From Robinsoniella peoriensis (GTDB taxonomy: Bacteria; Bacillota; Clostridia; Lachnospirales; Lachnospiraceae): 64,000 nt of DNA. The notes below the pieces were generated by a model. That model did no database searches. It was not told the origin of the DNA and worked only from the letters and a program-made list of their open reading frames with translations. The translations under genes and the position numbers were made by a program. Position 1 is the first letter of the stretch. Each line of letters starts with the position of its first letter. Positions 42,448 to 51,431 of this stretch are shown here, one piece after another. The stretch is from the NCBI RefSeq assembly GCF_000797495.1, contig NZ_JTGN01000001.1, positions 193,501 through 257,500 on the forward strand, written 5' to 3'.

Positions 42448-43989
42448 CTATACCATATTATTGGATAATTGTCCTATCCGCTCATAGAAATCATGAAGCT
42501 CCACCATGTAATCCTTATATAAATGCAAGTAAGGCATATACGCTTCTCTTTTTGTTAAATCCGGTAGGAATTCCCGTTCTACTTTCACATGCTTTAATGC
42601 GGTCTCTTTTAAATCCGGAAAAACACCTATGGCATTTCCAGCCAGAATTGCAGCTCCCCACATGGCAGCATCCTCCCGGTTCAGGACCTCATATCGCTTT
42701 CCCTGGACATCGGCACACATCTGCGTCCATACCGGCGATTTGGCGCCCCCTCCAATGATTCGGACATGATCAAGCTCATATTCCGGATACAGTTCTTCCA
42801 TTCGCTGCATGCACAGGGTAAAATCATAGGTAAAACTTTCTAACAGCGCTTTATAAAAATGCTCTTTGGAATGGCTCCAGTCGAATCCCATCCACATACC
42901 CCGCAGTGAACCATCAAGCGGCATAGAGCTGCCGCCCAGCAGCCCGATTCCCATCAGACCATTGCATCCCGGCGCAATGCTGCTCATTTTATGTTCCATA
43001 TCTGCAAACATTTCTTTCGTACTGATGCCTGCCTGTTTTACGAAAGTATTCATAAACCAGTCTAAAGTAATCCCGGAACCTGCTGCAAAATGAGTGGCAT
43101 AAAACTCTCCCGGTACCGCTGATGGAATGACATCCAGACGCCTTTCATCCATATCCGGACGATATTCACTGACACAGCAGCTCACTTCTCCATAGGACGA
43201 AGCTTCAAATATCATATCTCCATAGTTTACAATTCCAGCCCCCAGACAGCCCGCAGGCTTATCTCCTGCACCGGATACCAGAACAACCCCTTGTTTTAAT
43301 CCCGTCGCTGCTGCCATTTCCTTATTTAGCCGTGCACAGATGTGGTTAGAATTCACAATTCTAGGCAGATATTTCTCATCCAGTCCAATCTCCCTGCAGA
43401 TTTCCTGTGACCATCTGTCATTTTGTACATCAGCAAGTCCGGTCCACTGGGTAAAGGATCTGTCTATTACCGCATCTTCCACGGATATATCACCTAATTT
43501 TCCAATCACGTACCCACTGATCATCAGATATTTTGCAATCTTTTTGCTCTGTTCCGGATATTCCATTTTGAACCACTCATATTTTGGTGCCATTTGGGGA
43601 AAGTTCGTTCCCCCAATACATAAAAATGGATCTCTTAGTTTTTCCATTTGTTTTTCTGCATAAGGCATATACCGGCTGTCCAGAGAACAGGACCAGGTGG
43701 TGATATCATTCCAGTTTTCATCCACTCCCATGAACCCTGACATCTGTCCGGTAAAGGCAATGGCTTCAATACATTCTGCCCTTCCCTCCAGTGCAGCACA
43801 TACTTTTTTCATACAGGTGATTACGGAGGCTAATAATTCTTCTCCCTTTTGTATAAATACGCCGGGACCCGGTCTATAATCTTTTACCGGTTCTGTCTCC
43901 AGGGTAATACACGTACTGTCCGTATCATAAACTCCAACTTTTATAAAACTTGTGCCCAAATCCACTGCCATCAGTAAAATATCTTTCAT
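42448..43989 (-). CDS. FGGY-family carbohydrate kinase
   Basis: A kinase of 513 residues of the xylulokinase group. N-terminal phosphate motif LMAVDLGTSFIKVGVYD, central SGAGDKPAGCLGAGIV, C-terminal adenosine motif RIIGGGAKSPVW. The start at 43989 has GAGAGGAG upstream. The ATG at 44010 is not supported. Its neighbours, two polyol dehydrogenases and a ribose-type importer, point to phosphorylation of a keto sugar made from an imported polyol. Confidence 0.92.
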   Translation of the reverse strand: MKDILLMAVDLGTSFIKVGVYDTDSTCITLETEPVKDYRPGPGVFIQKGEELLASVITCMKKVCAALEGRAECIEAIAFTGQMSGFMGVDENWNDITTWSCSLDSRYMPYAEKQMEKLRDPFLCIGGTNFPQMAPKYEWFKMEYPEQSKKIAKYLMISGYVIGKLGDISVEDAVIDRSFTQWTGLADVQNDRWSQEICREIGLDEKYLPRIVNSNHICARLNKEMAAATGLKQGVVLVSGAGDKPAGCLGAGIVNYGDMIFEASSYGEVSCCVSEYRPDMDERRLDVIPSAVPGEFYATHFAAGSGITLDWFMNTFVKQAGISTKEMFADMEHKMSSIAPGCNGLMGIGLLGGSSMPLDGSLRGMWMGFDWSHSKEHFYKALLESFTYDFTLCMQRMEELYPEYELDHVRIIGGGAKSPVWTQMCADVQGKRYEVLNREDAAMWGAAILAGNAIGVFPDLKETALKHVKVEREFLPDLTKREAYMPYLHLYKDYMVELHDFYERIGQLSNNMV

Positions 43990-44050
43990 TGCAATGCTCC
44001 TCTCTGTCAAACCATGACGTACAGCTATTAGAAAGCTATTTTAAAACACT

Positions 44051-45007
44051 CTAGACTGTTTTATTTTTAGAAGTAAGACCCTGTAATAGCACAGAAATGA
44101 TAATAATAATGCCTTTTATGATATCCTGGGGATAAGAAGGAACTGCGAGCAGATTCATGATATTGCTGATCAGTGCCAGCACCAGTACACCTACAACGGT
44201 CTTAATACAGGACCCTTCTCCGCCCGACAGGCTTGCGCCCCCAATCACGCAGGCTGCAATAGCATCCAGTTCCAATCCCTGTCCTATAATCGGTGTTCCG
44301 ATAGCCGTTCTGGAAGATGCGATAATGCCACCAATAGCAGCACAGATTCCAGAGATGGCATACACAGACATTTTATACCGGTTTACACGGATTCCCGCTA
44401 ATTTTACGGCCGTTTCATTACTTCCTATGGCAACTATGATACGTCCAAAAGCAGTATACTTATGAATAAACGCAAATATCAAAATAACAACTACCGCAAT
44501 GACTGCCAGCCATGGAATCACGCCCCCGATCATCGCTACACCCAATTTACCAATGGTATCCTTTGGTGTCTGCACCGGCTGCCCATTGGATATAACAAAT
44601 GCCAGACCTCTTGCAATGGTCATCATTGCCAATGAAGCCACAAAGGCTGCCATCTTGGCATAAGATACCAGAAATCCGGTAGCTGCACCTAATACACACC
44701 CAACCAGAACCGGTAGGAGAATTGCAGCTCCCATACCCAGACTGTGGGTTGTCAGTGCAAATGCCACCATTACGCTTCCAAGTGCCAGAATAGATCCAAC
44801 AGATAAATCAATTCCCCCAGTCAGAATTACAAACAACATCCCCATACAGACAACGGTGGTACCTGAATACTGGCGCAGGATATTAATGATATTCTGTAAG
44901 GTAAAGAAATCCGGCGATATGCAGATACAGATAACCACTAACAGCAATAGCATAAAATAAGTATTATGTTTGACAAATAATTTTGCAGCTTTATTTTTTG
45001 TATTCAT
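44051..45007 (-). CDS. Ribose-type ABC transporter permease
   Basis: A membrane protein of 318 residues with about nine helices. Family marks are FVILTGGIDLSVGSILALG near residue 65 and the C-terminal CVIGGASLSGGEGS loop. The start at 45007 is chosen for GGGTGA five bases upstream; ATG 45019 and GTG 45052 lack good sites. Partner of the double ATPase upstream and the binding protein at 46798-48018. Confidence 0.9.
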   Translation of the reverse strand: MNTKNKAAKLFVKHNTYFMLLLLVVICICISPDFFTLQNIINILRQYSGTTVVCMGMLFVILTGGIDLSVGSILALGSVMVAFALTTHSLGMGAAILLPVLVGCVLGAATGFLVSYAKMAAFVASLAMMTIARGLAFVISNGQPVQTPKDTIGKLGVAMIGGVIPWLAVIAVVVILIFAFIHKYTAFGRIIVAIGSNETAVKLAGIRVNRYKMSVYAISGICAAIGGIIASSRTAIGTPIIGQGLELDAIAACVIGGASLSGGEGSCIKTVVGVLVLALISNIMNLLAVPSYPQDIIKGIIIIISVLLQGLTSKNKTV

Positions 45008-45063
45008 TTTTTCACCCATTGCATACAGCAGGCATGCCTGCTGTACTGCCACAACTAAATCAA

Positions 45064-45115
45064 TTTGAAAGAATCAAAATGTGGCTTCCTTTCGATTTCA
45101 TATTTTTCTTTCAAA
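45064..45115 (-). other. Inverted repeat between transporter ATPase and permease genes
   Basis: TTTGAAAGAA (45064-45073) and TTCTTTCAAA (45106-45115) are perfect ten-base arms with a 32-base spacer. No T tract. Probably a message-stability element within the operon. The arms resemble those of the hairpin at 30556-30580. Confidence 0.5.
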
Positions 45116-45149
45116 CCTAAACCCATGAAAACCTCAAGCCGGCTTACAC

Positions 45150-46643
45150 TTAAACCCCCATTGCGTATTTTATCAGCACATTTTCAAATAATTCTTCTCT
45201 GGCAACTTCGCCGGTAACTCTGCCCTGCCTCATAATGATAACCCGGTCGCACATTCCGATGATTTCCGTCATCTCCGAAGAGATCATGACGATTGCAACT
45301 CCCCGTCCCGCCAGATCATTAATTACTTTATATATTTCTACCTTTGCCCCGACATCCACTCCACGGGTAGGCTCATCCAGTATCATACATTTACAGTCAG
45401 CCGCCAGCCATTTTGCAAGAGCCACTTTTTGCTGGTTGCCTCCGGACAGACTGGATACATCATCCTCCATGGATGCATATTTCGTAGACAATTGCCCCAG
45501 GATATTTTCTACTGTCTGTTTTTCTTTTTTTCCGTTGATAACGTCCATGGCGTATTTTACCTGTTTCAGGGAAGCAAGGGTCGTGTTAATACGTATGGAT
45601 TGATTTAGCAGTACCCCCTGCTGCTTTCTGTCTTCGGGCAGGAATCCCAGCCCGCGTTCCACTGCATGCTTAGGCGCCTTAAACGACACCTTTTCCCCCG
45701 CCAGCGTAATTTCACCGCTTTCTTTACGGTCTATTCCAAATACGGCACGCATAGTCTCCGTCCTTCCTGCCCCCACCAGTCCGCTGAATCCCAGCACTTC
45801 ACCTGCCCGAACAGAAAAAGACACATTCTGTACCATATTTCCGCAGTTCAGGTTTTTCACATCCAGAACCACCTCTCCCAGCTTCACTTTTCTCTCCGGA
45901 TACAGGGTAGACATTTCCCGACCGACCATGAGATTGATCAGCCCATGCTTATCGATATCTCCGGTAGAAAGCTCTTTTACAAACTTCCCGTCTTTAAATA
46001 CCGTTATTGTGTCGCATAACTGGAATATTTCTTCCAACCGGTGGGATATGTAGATGATGCTGACTCCGTCTTTTTTCAAAAGGTTCACCAGTGAAAAGAG
46101 TTTTTCAATTTCTGTAAATGTCAGCACTGCAGTTGGTTCGTCCAGCACCAGAATCTTTGCATCCCGGCTGAGATTCTTGCAGATTTCCACAACCTGCTGA
46201 TATGCCACCGACAATTCCGCAACCTTTTGTTTCGGGTCAATTTCTCCAAATCCCAGCTTCTTTAATATTTCGGAAGCATCTTTATTTAATTTTTTCCACC
46301 GAATAGCCGCTCCGCCCTGATTTAACCGGTCAATAAATATATTTTCAGCAACCGTTAAATGAGGCGCCAGCATAAACTCCTGATATATCGTTGCAATCCC
46401 CAGGTCTTTCCCTTCTCTTGGAGAGGTGATCTTTACCTCCTGCCCGTCAATCCGAATAGTCCCTCCATCCCGTAAAACCGCCCCGGATAAGATTTTCATC
46501 AAAGTAGATTTTCCTGCACCGTTTTCTCCGATTAAAGCATGAACTTCTCCTGGCTTTACCCGCAAAGAAACATCCTTCAGTGCATAGACGCCGCCAAACT
46601 TTTTGTCAATATGCTCCATCTCAACCCGATATTCACTACCCAT
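45150..46643 (-). CDS. Ribose-type ABC transporter ATPase, double cassette
   Basis: A protein of 497 residues with two cassettes. First: Walker A GENGAGKSTLMK and Walker B ILVLDEPTAVL. Its signature region is LSVAYQQVVEIC, a common RbsA variant. Second: GLVGAGRTETM in place of a full Walker A, signature LSGGNQQKVALAKW and Walker B CMILDEPTRG. GAGGAG precedes the ATG. It powers the import of a sugar or polyol for the kinases at 42448 and 48189. Confidence 0.93.
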   Translation of the reverse strand: MGSEYRVEMEHIDKKFGGVYALKDVSLRVKPGEVHALIGENGAGKSTLMKILSGAVLRDGGTIRIDGQEVKITSPREGKDLGIATIYQEFMLAPHLTVAENIFIDRLNQGGAAIRWKKLNKDASEILKKLGFGEIDPKQKVAELSVAYQQVVEICKNLSRDAKILVLDEPTAVLTFTEIEKLFSLVNLLKKDGVSIIYISHRLEEIFQLCDTITVFKDGKFVKELSTGDIDKHGLINLMVGREMSTLYPERKVKLGEVVLDVKNLNCGNMVQNVSFSVRAGEVLGFSGLVGAGRTETMRAVFGIDRKESGEITLAGEKVSFKAPKHAVERGLGFLPEDRKQQGVLLNQSIRINTTLASLKQVKYAMDVINGKKEKQTVENILGQLSTKYASMEDDVSSLSGGNQQKVALAKWLAADCKCMILDEPTRGVDVGAKVEIYKVINDLAGRGVAIVMISSEMTEIIGMCDRVIIMRQGRVTGEVAREELFENVLIKYAMGV

Positions 46644-46797
46644 CGCCTACACTCCTCATCATTTTCTGTGTTTCTGCTGCTTTTCTTTTTTGGGGATGCC
46701 GCATCGTTATCTTTCTTCTGATAAACTGACACAACACCCCCATTTTTGATTCCTTTATTTCCGCGGCGGTGTATTACACCTGCCTTACATTACGTTG

Positions 46798-48018
46798 TTA
46801 AAATGCCGCATTTTCATCATAGTAGTCTTTTGCATTTTCAATGGTATAACAAAGAGGCGGTGTCCGTGTGATATCCTCATAATCGTCTGCTGTCTTACCA
46901 TTCAGTAAAACATCGTCTGCAACCTGCATAGCCATAGCCGCAACCGTCTTTGGATTATTATCCCCAGTAGCAATATAACCCGTATTATCTGCGATTAGTT
47001 TGATTGCTTCCTTCTGTCCGTCTGCTGCTGCCGCGAGTTTAATCTTATCGGTTAAGCCTGCATTTTCAATAGCAGTCATAGCGCCTAATAACATATTGTC
47101 ATTCTCGCCTAATACCAGGTTGATATCCTTATTTGCTACCAGTAAATCCTCCATTGCCGGAAGACCTTCATCTGCAGTCCAGTTACCCCAGCCCTGGCCG
47201 TTGATCTTGAAATCTGCATCCGCATTTTCTGCTTTACCTTTGTCCATCAGCTCCTGTTCCATTGTTTTTGCTGCAGCCCAGGCTTCATCTTCCGTACAGC
47301 CTGTTCTCTGTTCAATAATTCCGCACATAAGACCGGTACGTCTTTCCTGAGATACCACCGCACCTTTTACACCGGATAGGAGTACGGATACAATCGGGTC
47401 TTTCCCGAACTGCTCACCAACATAGAGTCCTACTGCTCTTCCGTTTCTCAGGTTATCGGAACAAACGGTCGTAATATTATCAGCCGATGTATCGCAGGCA
47501 TTATCTACATTGATTACCGGAATACCTGCTGCTGTTGCATTTGCAATCGCCGGAAGACAGGCCTCGGAATCTACACAGTTCATAATAATACAATCATAAT
47601 TCTGGGAAACGAACGTTTCCATATTTTCCATTTCCTTGGAAATATCTTCGGAAGCATCCAGGCTGGCATAAGACCATCCCCTTGATTCGACTTCTTCTTT
47701 GAGGGCTGCATCCAGAGCTACAAAATATGGGTTATTTAAGGTCTTATTTACATAGCCGACTTTAAAACTTTTACCGGAAGCATCCGCTTTTTTCTCTGCT
47801 TCCGTGACTGCCTCTGATGCTGTTTCTTTTGCTGATTCCGTTACTGGTTCTTTTGTTTCTGCTGCCTTTGTCTCTGCAGCTTTTGTCTCTGCCTGAGCCT
47901 CTGTTTTTGCCGCGGTGTCCGCATCAGAACTCTTCGTTGTGCCTCCACATGCCGACAGCATGGAAACGGACATTGCCACTGTTAATAAAATCCCCAACAT
48001 CTTTTTGTACCTTCTCAT
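46798..48018 (-). CDS. Ribose-type sugar-binding lipoprotein
   Basis: A binding protein of 406 residues. Signal peptide with lipobox SMLSAC (Cys near residue 24). A linker of about 60 residues is built from repeats of TKAAE and KET, rich in Ala, Glu, Lys and Thr. The mature domain is a type I binding fold (VGYVNKTLNNPYFVALDAAL at its start, IMNCVDSEACLPAI, PVINVDNACDT). The start at 48018 is set by AAGGAGG; an ATG 78 bases upstream is not used. It recognises the substrate for the transporter encoded downstream. Confidence 0.92.
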   Translation of the reverse strand: MRRYKKMLGILLTVAMSVSMLSACGGTTKSSDADTAAKTEAQAETKAAETKAAETKEPVTESAKETASEAVTEAEKKADASGKSFKVGYVNKTLNNPYFVALDAALKEEVESRGWSYASLDASEDISKEMENMETFVSQNYDCIIMNCVDSEACLPAIANATAAGIPVINVDNACDTSADNITTVCSDNLRNGRAVGLYVGEQFGKDPIVSVLLSGVKGAVVSQERRTGLMCGIIEQRTGCTEDEAWAAAKTMEQELMDKGKAENADADFKINGQGWGNWTADEGLPAMEDLLVANKDINLVLGENDNMLLGAMTAIENAGLTDKIKLAAAADGQKEAIKLIADNTGYIATGDNNPKTVAAMAMQVADDVLLNGKTADDYEDITRTPPLCYTIENAKDYYDENAAF

Positions 48019-48166
48019 TTTATTCCTCCTTAGAATATGAATATTTGCGGCTGCTGCTATTCTGGTGCGTGTCAGAAAAGTTTTCTGTTTCTGCAAGATT
48101 ATGCATTCCGCTTATTGTGGCGGATCGCTGAATCTGCAACAGGCTCCCGGAAGCAGTCTGCCATAT

Positions 48167-48203
48167 ATTAGATTTATTTAGCACCATGCTAAATAAGGCT
48201 AAT
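48167..48203 (-). other. Stem-loop at the end of the first kinase gene
   Basis: TTATTTAGC (48174-48182) and GCTAAATAA (48188-48196) with a five-base loop, extended by ATTAG/CTAAT outside. It overlaps the kinase stop codon (48189). Without a T tract it is more likely a processing or partial-termination element that lowers or protects downstream expression. Confidence 0.6.
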
Positions 48204-49712
48204 CTCCTGGGTATCATGCATCAAATCCTTCAAACTCCGGTAAAGCTTCAGATATCTCCGGAATGGTTCCTGATACAATTTGTGCTTTTCCATATCGGGT
48301 TTGATCACTATTTCGGGCACTACCATCTTATCTGCTGCATCCTGAAAACTATGATAATGTCTTCCTTTTGATGCAGCTGCCACACAGCACCCCAATACCC
48401 CTGCCTGGCTGTTCCGATTGATAATAATCTTTTTACCGGTTACATCCGATATCATCTGAATCCATCCACGGTCTTTGGTAACTCCCCCGCAGACAGTCAG
48501 CGAATTTATTTCATATCCCTGGGTTTCATAATTCCGTATAATGTTGTATGTACCAAATGATACGGATTCCAACACAGCATGGTAAATATGTTTCCAGGTA
48601 TGTTTGACATTCAGTCCATAGATCACACCTTTGGCCATTGCATCCTTATACGGTGTTCGGTTTCCCTGGAAAAAATCCAGAACCGTTAACCCGTCAGATC
48701 CGGGATCGACTTCCTCTGCCGCCCGAAGCAGTCTGGCATAAGGATTACCGTCTTCTTCTCCGATATGAAAATTTTTCCGAAACCAGTTTACCAGTCCGGC
48801 AGCCGATATCTGACCTCCTTCAAGCAGCCAGAGTCCGTCTACCAGTGCACTGTCATAAGGCCCCCAGATGCCTTTTAGATCCGGCTTCTCTTTGGACATA
48901 CACAGATGTACAAAACTGGTTCCCATAACAACACCCAGTTTATGAGGCTTAATAACATCCAGTCCAAACATCGCCATATGGGCATCAATTCCTCCCTGTA
49001 CCACCACTAAATCAGGATTAAATCCAAAACGCTCTGCCAGTCCGGGTCTTATTTTCCCCACAACCTCACCGATTTTATCTACCTGTGTGACGATTTTTTC
49101 CTTATAATCTTCAAAACCTATCCGTTCAAAGTATTCTTTCTGGTAACCGCCTTTTGATTCTATGTAATTCCATTTGCATGTCGTATTGCAGATGGAACTG
49201 GATAGCTTTCCGCATAACATGTAATTAATCCAGTCCAGTTGTTCTACCAGCCGGAAACACTTATCGTAAATATCCCTGCGGTGTTTTTTGATCCATAATG
49301 CTTTTGGAATCATCCATTCAAAGGATGTCTCCTTCCCACAGTAATCCAGAACCGGATCATGCGTTTCATTGATCTCATTCATTTCCTCCCGGGATCTGGC
49401 ATCCATCCACATCATGGCATCCATAAGAGGCTTTCCCTGTTCATCGATAGCCAGTACCGTAGAAGATGTAGCACAGACACAGCACGCCTTCACGGATTTC
49501 TTCTGCTCATCCGTCATTTCACGGGAGCACTGTTTTAGCACCTCCAGAATGCTCTCCCACCAATCCATAGGATTTTGTTCTGCCCAGCCGACTTTAGGAT
49601 AAGAAGTTTCCCACTTTTTTTCATGGCTGATCAGCATTTCACCATCTTCATCAACAATTCCAACCCGTACTCCCTGAGTCCCCGTATCAATTCCAATAAA
49701 ATACGATTTCAT
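48189..49712 (-). CDS. FGGY-family carbohydrate kinase
   Basis: A kinase of 507 residues. N-terminal phosphate motif FIGIDTGTQGVRVGIVDEDG, central QGGIDAHMAMFGLD, and C-terminal LTVCGGVTKDRGW. The GIDAHM motif at the catalytic base region is like that of ribulokinase-type and L-fuculokinase-related members. AAAGGACAAGGGA precedes the ATG. First gene of the operon that runs through the importer to the dehydrogenases. Its promoter is at 49779-49807, divergent to the iron dehydrogenase. Confidence 0.92.
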   Translation of the reverse strand: MKSYFIGIDTGTQGVRVGIVDEDGEMLISHEKKWETSYPKVGWAEQNPMDWWESILEVLKQCSREMTDEQKKSVKACCVCATSSTVLAIDEQGKPLMDAMMWMDARSREEMNEINETHDPVLDYCGKETSFEWMIPKALWIKKHRRDIYDKCFRLVEQLDWINYMLCGKLSSSICNTTCKWNYIESKGGYQKEYFERIGFEDYKEKIVTQVDKIGEVVGKIRPGLAERFGFNPDLVVVQGGIDAHMAMFGLDVIKPHKLGVVMGTSFVHLCMSKEKPDLKGIWGPYDSALVDGLWLLEGGQISAAGLVNWFRKNFHIGEEDGNPYARLLRAAEEVDPGSDGLTVLDFFQGNRTPYKDAMAKGVIYGLNVKHTWKHIYHAVLESVSFGTYNIIRNYETQGYEINSLTVCGGVTKDRGWIQMISDVTGKKIIINRNSQAGVLGCCVAAASKGRHYHSFQDAADKMVVPEIVIKPDMEKHKLYQEPFRRYLKLYRSLKDLMHDTQEISLI

Positions 49713-49740
49713 TCCCTTGTCCTTTCAAACATATTATAGG

Positions 49741-49770
49741 AACATATGTAACTATATGATTATCATTTGT
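49741..49770. promoter_or_regulatory. Two-part regulatory element, kinase side
   Basis: AACATATGT (49741-49749) and TATCATTTGT (49761-49770), 20 bases apart start to start. The same pair with the same spacing is at 50021-50050. It lies between the kinase -10 element and its start codon, a position suited to repression. Confidence 0.65.
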
Positions 49771-49778
49771 ATACATGG

Positions 49779-49807
49779 ATAATACTATAAGTTTTGTGCA
49801 TTGTCAA
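49779..49807 (-). promoter_or_regulatory. SigA promoter of the kinase/transport operon
   Basis: Minus strand TTGACA (49807-49802), 17 bases, TATTAT (49784-49779), about 67 bases before the kinase ATG. Confidence 0.88.
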
Positions 49808-49982
49808 TATAAATTGCAATTATTTTTATAATATCAGGGCATTTTGTCGATTTTCATAATTTTTACACTTAAAATTCAGTAAACATTTTATAGCTTTATA
49901 TCATTAAAGCAGCTCTCCCTGGGTAATTTGTCGATAAAGATTTGCTATTACCCTATTACTGGCATTTTGTAACCTTGCCTCA

Positions 49983-50011
49983 TTGACTTTCCATTTAATT
50001 TATGCTATTTT
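49983..50011 (+). promoter_or_regulatory. SigA promoter of the iron dehydrogenase gene
   Basis: TTGACT (49983-49988), 17 bases, TATTTT (50006-50011), 76 bases before the ATG. The two-part element at 50021-50050 lies in its early transcribed region. Confidence 0.8.
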
Positions 50012-50020
50012 AGTTTTAAT

Positions 50021-50050
50021 AACATATGTTTTTATTGCACTATCATTTGT
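50021..50050. promoter_or_regulatory. Two-part regulatory element, dehydrogenase side
   Basis: AACATATGT (50021-50029) and TATCATTTGT (50041-50050) repeat the pair at 49741-49770 with the same 20-base offset. The AACATATGTT half is itself a palindrome. Confidence 0.65.
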
Positions 50051-50087
50051 TCATGAGATGCTATTAAATGTATAGGAGGGTGTTTAA

Positions 50088-51251
50088 ATGAATTATCGAG
50101 AATTGTACCAACCGGCACATACGTTGATTGGTAAGGGCTGTATTTGTGAAATACCGCGGCACATTGATCTTATATCAGGTAAGAAGGCATTTATTGTCAC
50201 TGATAAGCCGCTTGTAGATATTGGAACTGTAAAGAAGGTCACTGATGTGCTGGATAGTGCCGGTAAAGACTATACGATTTATGACGGAGTTAAACCGAAT
50301 CCGACCGTATCTATCGTAAATGAGGCTAAATCACTTTTTGACCGGGAACACTGTGACTACATGATCGGGATTGGAGGCGGCTCTTCCCTGGATGTTTCCA
50401 AGGCTGTCAGTATACTTGCTAATAATGGCGGGGATATTGCCGCTTATAACGGATTGAATAAATCAAAAAACCCCGGTATTCCGCTTATTGCCATTAATAC
50501 AACTGCAGGGACCGGCTCAGAAGTAACCCGGGCTTATGTGGTTACGGATGAAATTAATAAAGTAAAAATGCTGATGGTTGATGCCAACTGCCTCTCTTAT
50601 CTGGCAATTAATGATCCCATGCTGATGCTGGATATGCCTGCCTTTTTGACGGCATCTACCGGAATGGATGCTCTGACACATGCCATTGAGGCTTATACTG
50701 CCAAATCTCATTTTCCTTTTACCGATGGAATCGCACTTGAAGCAATTCATTTAATTGGTATGTCCCTGGAAAAGGCCGTATTTGAAGGCAGAAATATAGA
50801 AGCCCGCACTGACATGTGCTGGGCAGAATATATGGCTGGTCTTGCATTTTCTAATTCGGGTCTTGGAATGGTACACGCTATGGCTCACCAGCTGGGCGGT
50901 TTTTATAATACCCCTCATGGTGTTGCAAATGCTATCCTGCTGCCCTATGTTATGAAATACAATACATCTGTATGTAAAGAACGGTATTCCCGGATTGGTC
51001 AGGCACTTGGTATTGACACTTCCCGGATGACGGCAGATCAGGGGGCAGCCGCAGCTATCTGCCACATCCGCGAACTATCACAACGGATCGGAATTCCTAA
51101 ATTGAACACAACATCATTTCGGCCTTCTGATGTGGTGACTTTGTCTTTACATGCTCTGGAGGATACAGGAATGCCTGAAAATCCGAAAGAGGCTGCGCTG
51201 GTAGATGTGCAGAAGGTTTATATGGACGCTTATTATGACAGTGCTCCCTGA
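50088..51251 (+). CDS. Iron-containing alcohol dehydrogenase
   Basis: A group III dehydrogenase of 387 residues like FucO (lactaldehyde reductase) and 1,3-propanediol dehydrogenase. NAD motif GGGSSLDVSKAV; iron ligands Asp and His in STGMDALTHAIEAY, LGMVHAMAHQLGG and FYNTPHGVANA. It probably reduces an aldehyde released by sugar-phosphate cleavage (for example acetaldehyde or lactaldehyde) and reoxidises NADH. ATAGGAGGGTG precedes the ATG. It is divergent to the kinase operon and shares its control element, so the two are probably co-induced. No N-terminal targeting extension. Confidence 0.92.
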   Translation: MNYRELYQPAHTLIGKGCICEIPRHIDLISGKKAFIVTDKPLVDIGTVKKVTDVLDSAGKDYTIYDGVKPNPTVSIVNEAKSLFDREHCDYMIGIGGGSSLDVSKAVSILANNGGDIAAYNGLNKSKNPGIPLIAINTTAGTGSEVTRAYVVTDEINKVKMLMVDANCLSYLAINDPMLMLDMPAFLTASTGMDALTHAIEAYTAKSHFPFTDGIALEAIHLIGMSLEKAVFEGRNIEARTDMCWAEYMAGLAFSNSGLGMVHAMAHQLGGFYNTPHGVANAILLPYVMKYNTSVCKERYSRIGQALGIDTSRMTADQGAAAAICHIRELSQRIGIPKLNTTSFRPSDVVTLSLHALEDTGMPENPKEAALVDVQKVYMDAYYDSAP

Positions 51252-51278
51252 TCCAGAATTATTATTTCTTCATATAAA

Positions 51279-51301
51279 AAACCGGCTGCAGCAGCCGGTT
51301 T
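51279..51301 (+). terminator. Terminator of the iron dehydrogenase gene
   Basis: AAACCGGCT (51279-51287), five bases, AGCCGGTTT (51293-51301), a GC-rich perfect stem preceded by an A run. The T tract is short (TTT). It lies 28 bases after the stop codon. Confidence 0.75.
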
Positions 51302-51431
51302 CAGATTGTAGATAAAGTAAATTATGCTATATAGCACTGTATATCAAGAGAATAGGGTTCTTTCTCATGTTTGGATATTTTGTATCAATTGGCAATTCTG
51401 ATTTTCTTATGCCAGAATGCATTATGCAAAA

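Larger units (their letters stand above)
49713..50087. other. Divergent control region, kinase operon and iron dehydrogenase
   Basis: 375 bases without a gene, strongly AT-rich. It holds two opposed promoters (49779-49807 and 49983-50011), each followed by a copy of the same two-part element. The middle (49810-49980) has no clear feature apart from runs of A and T. Confidence 0.7.
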
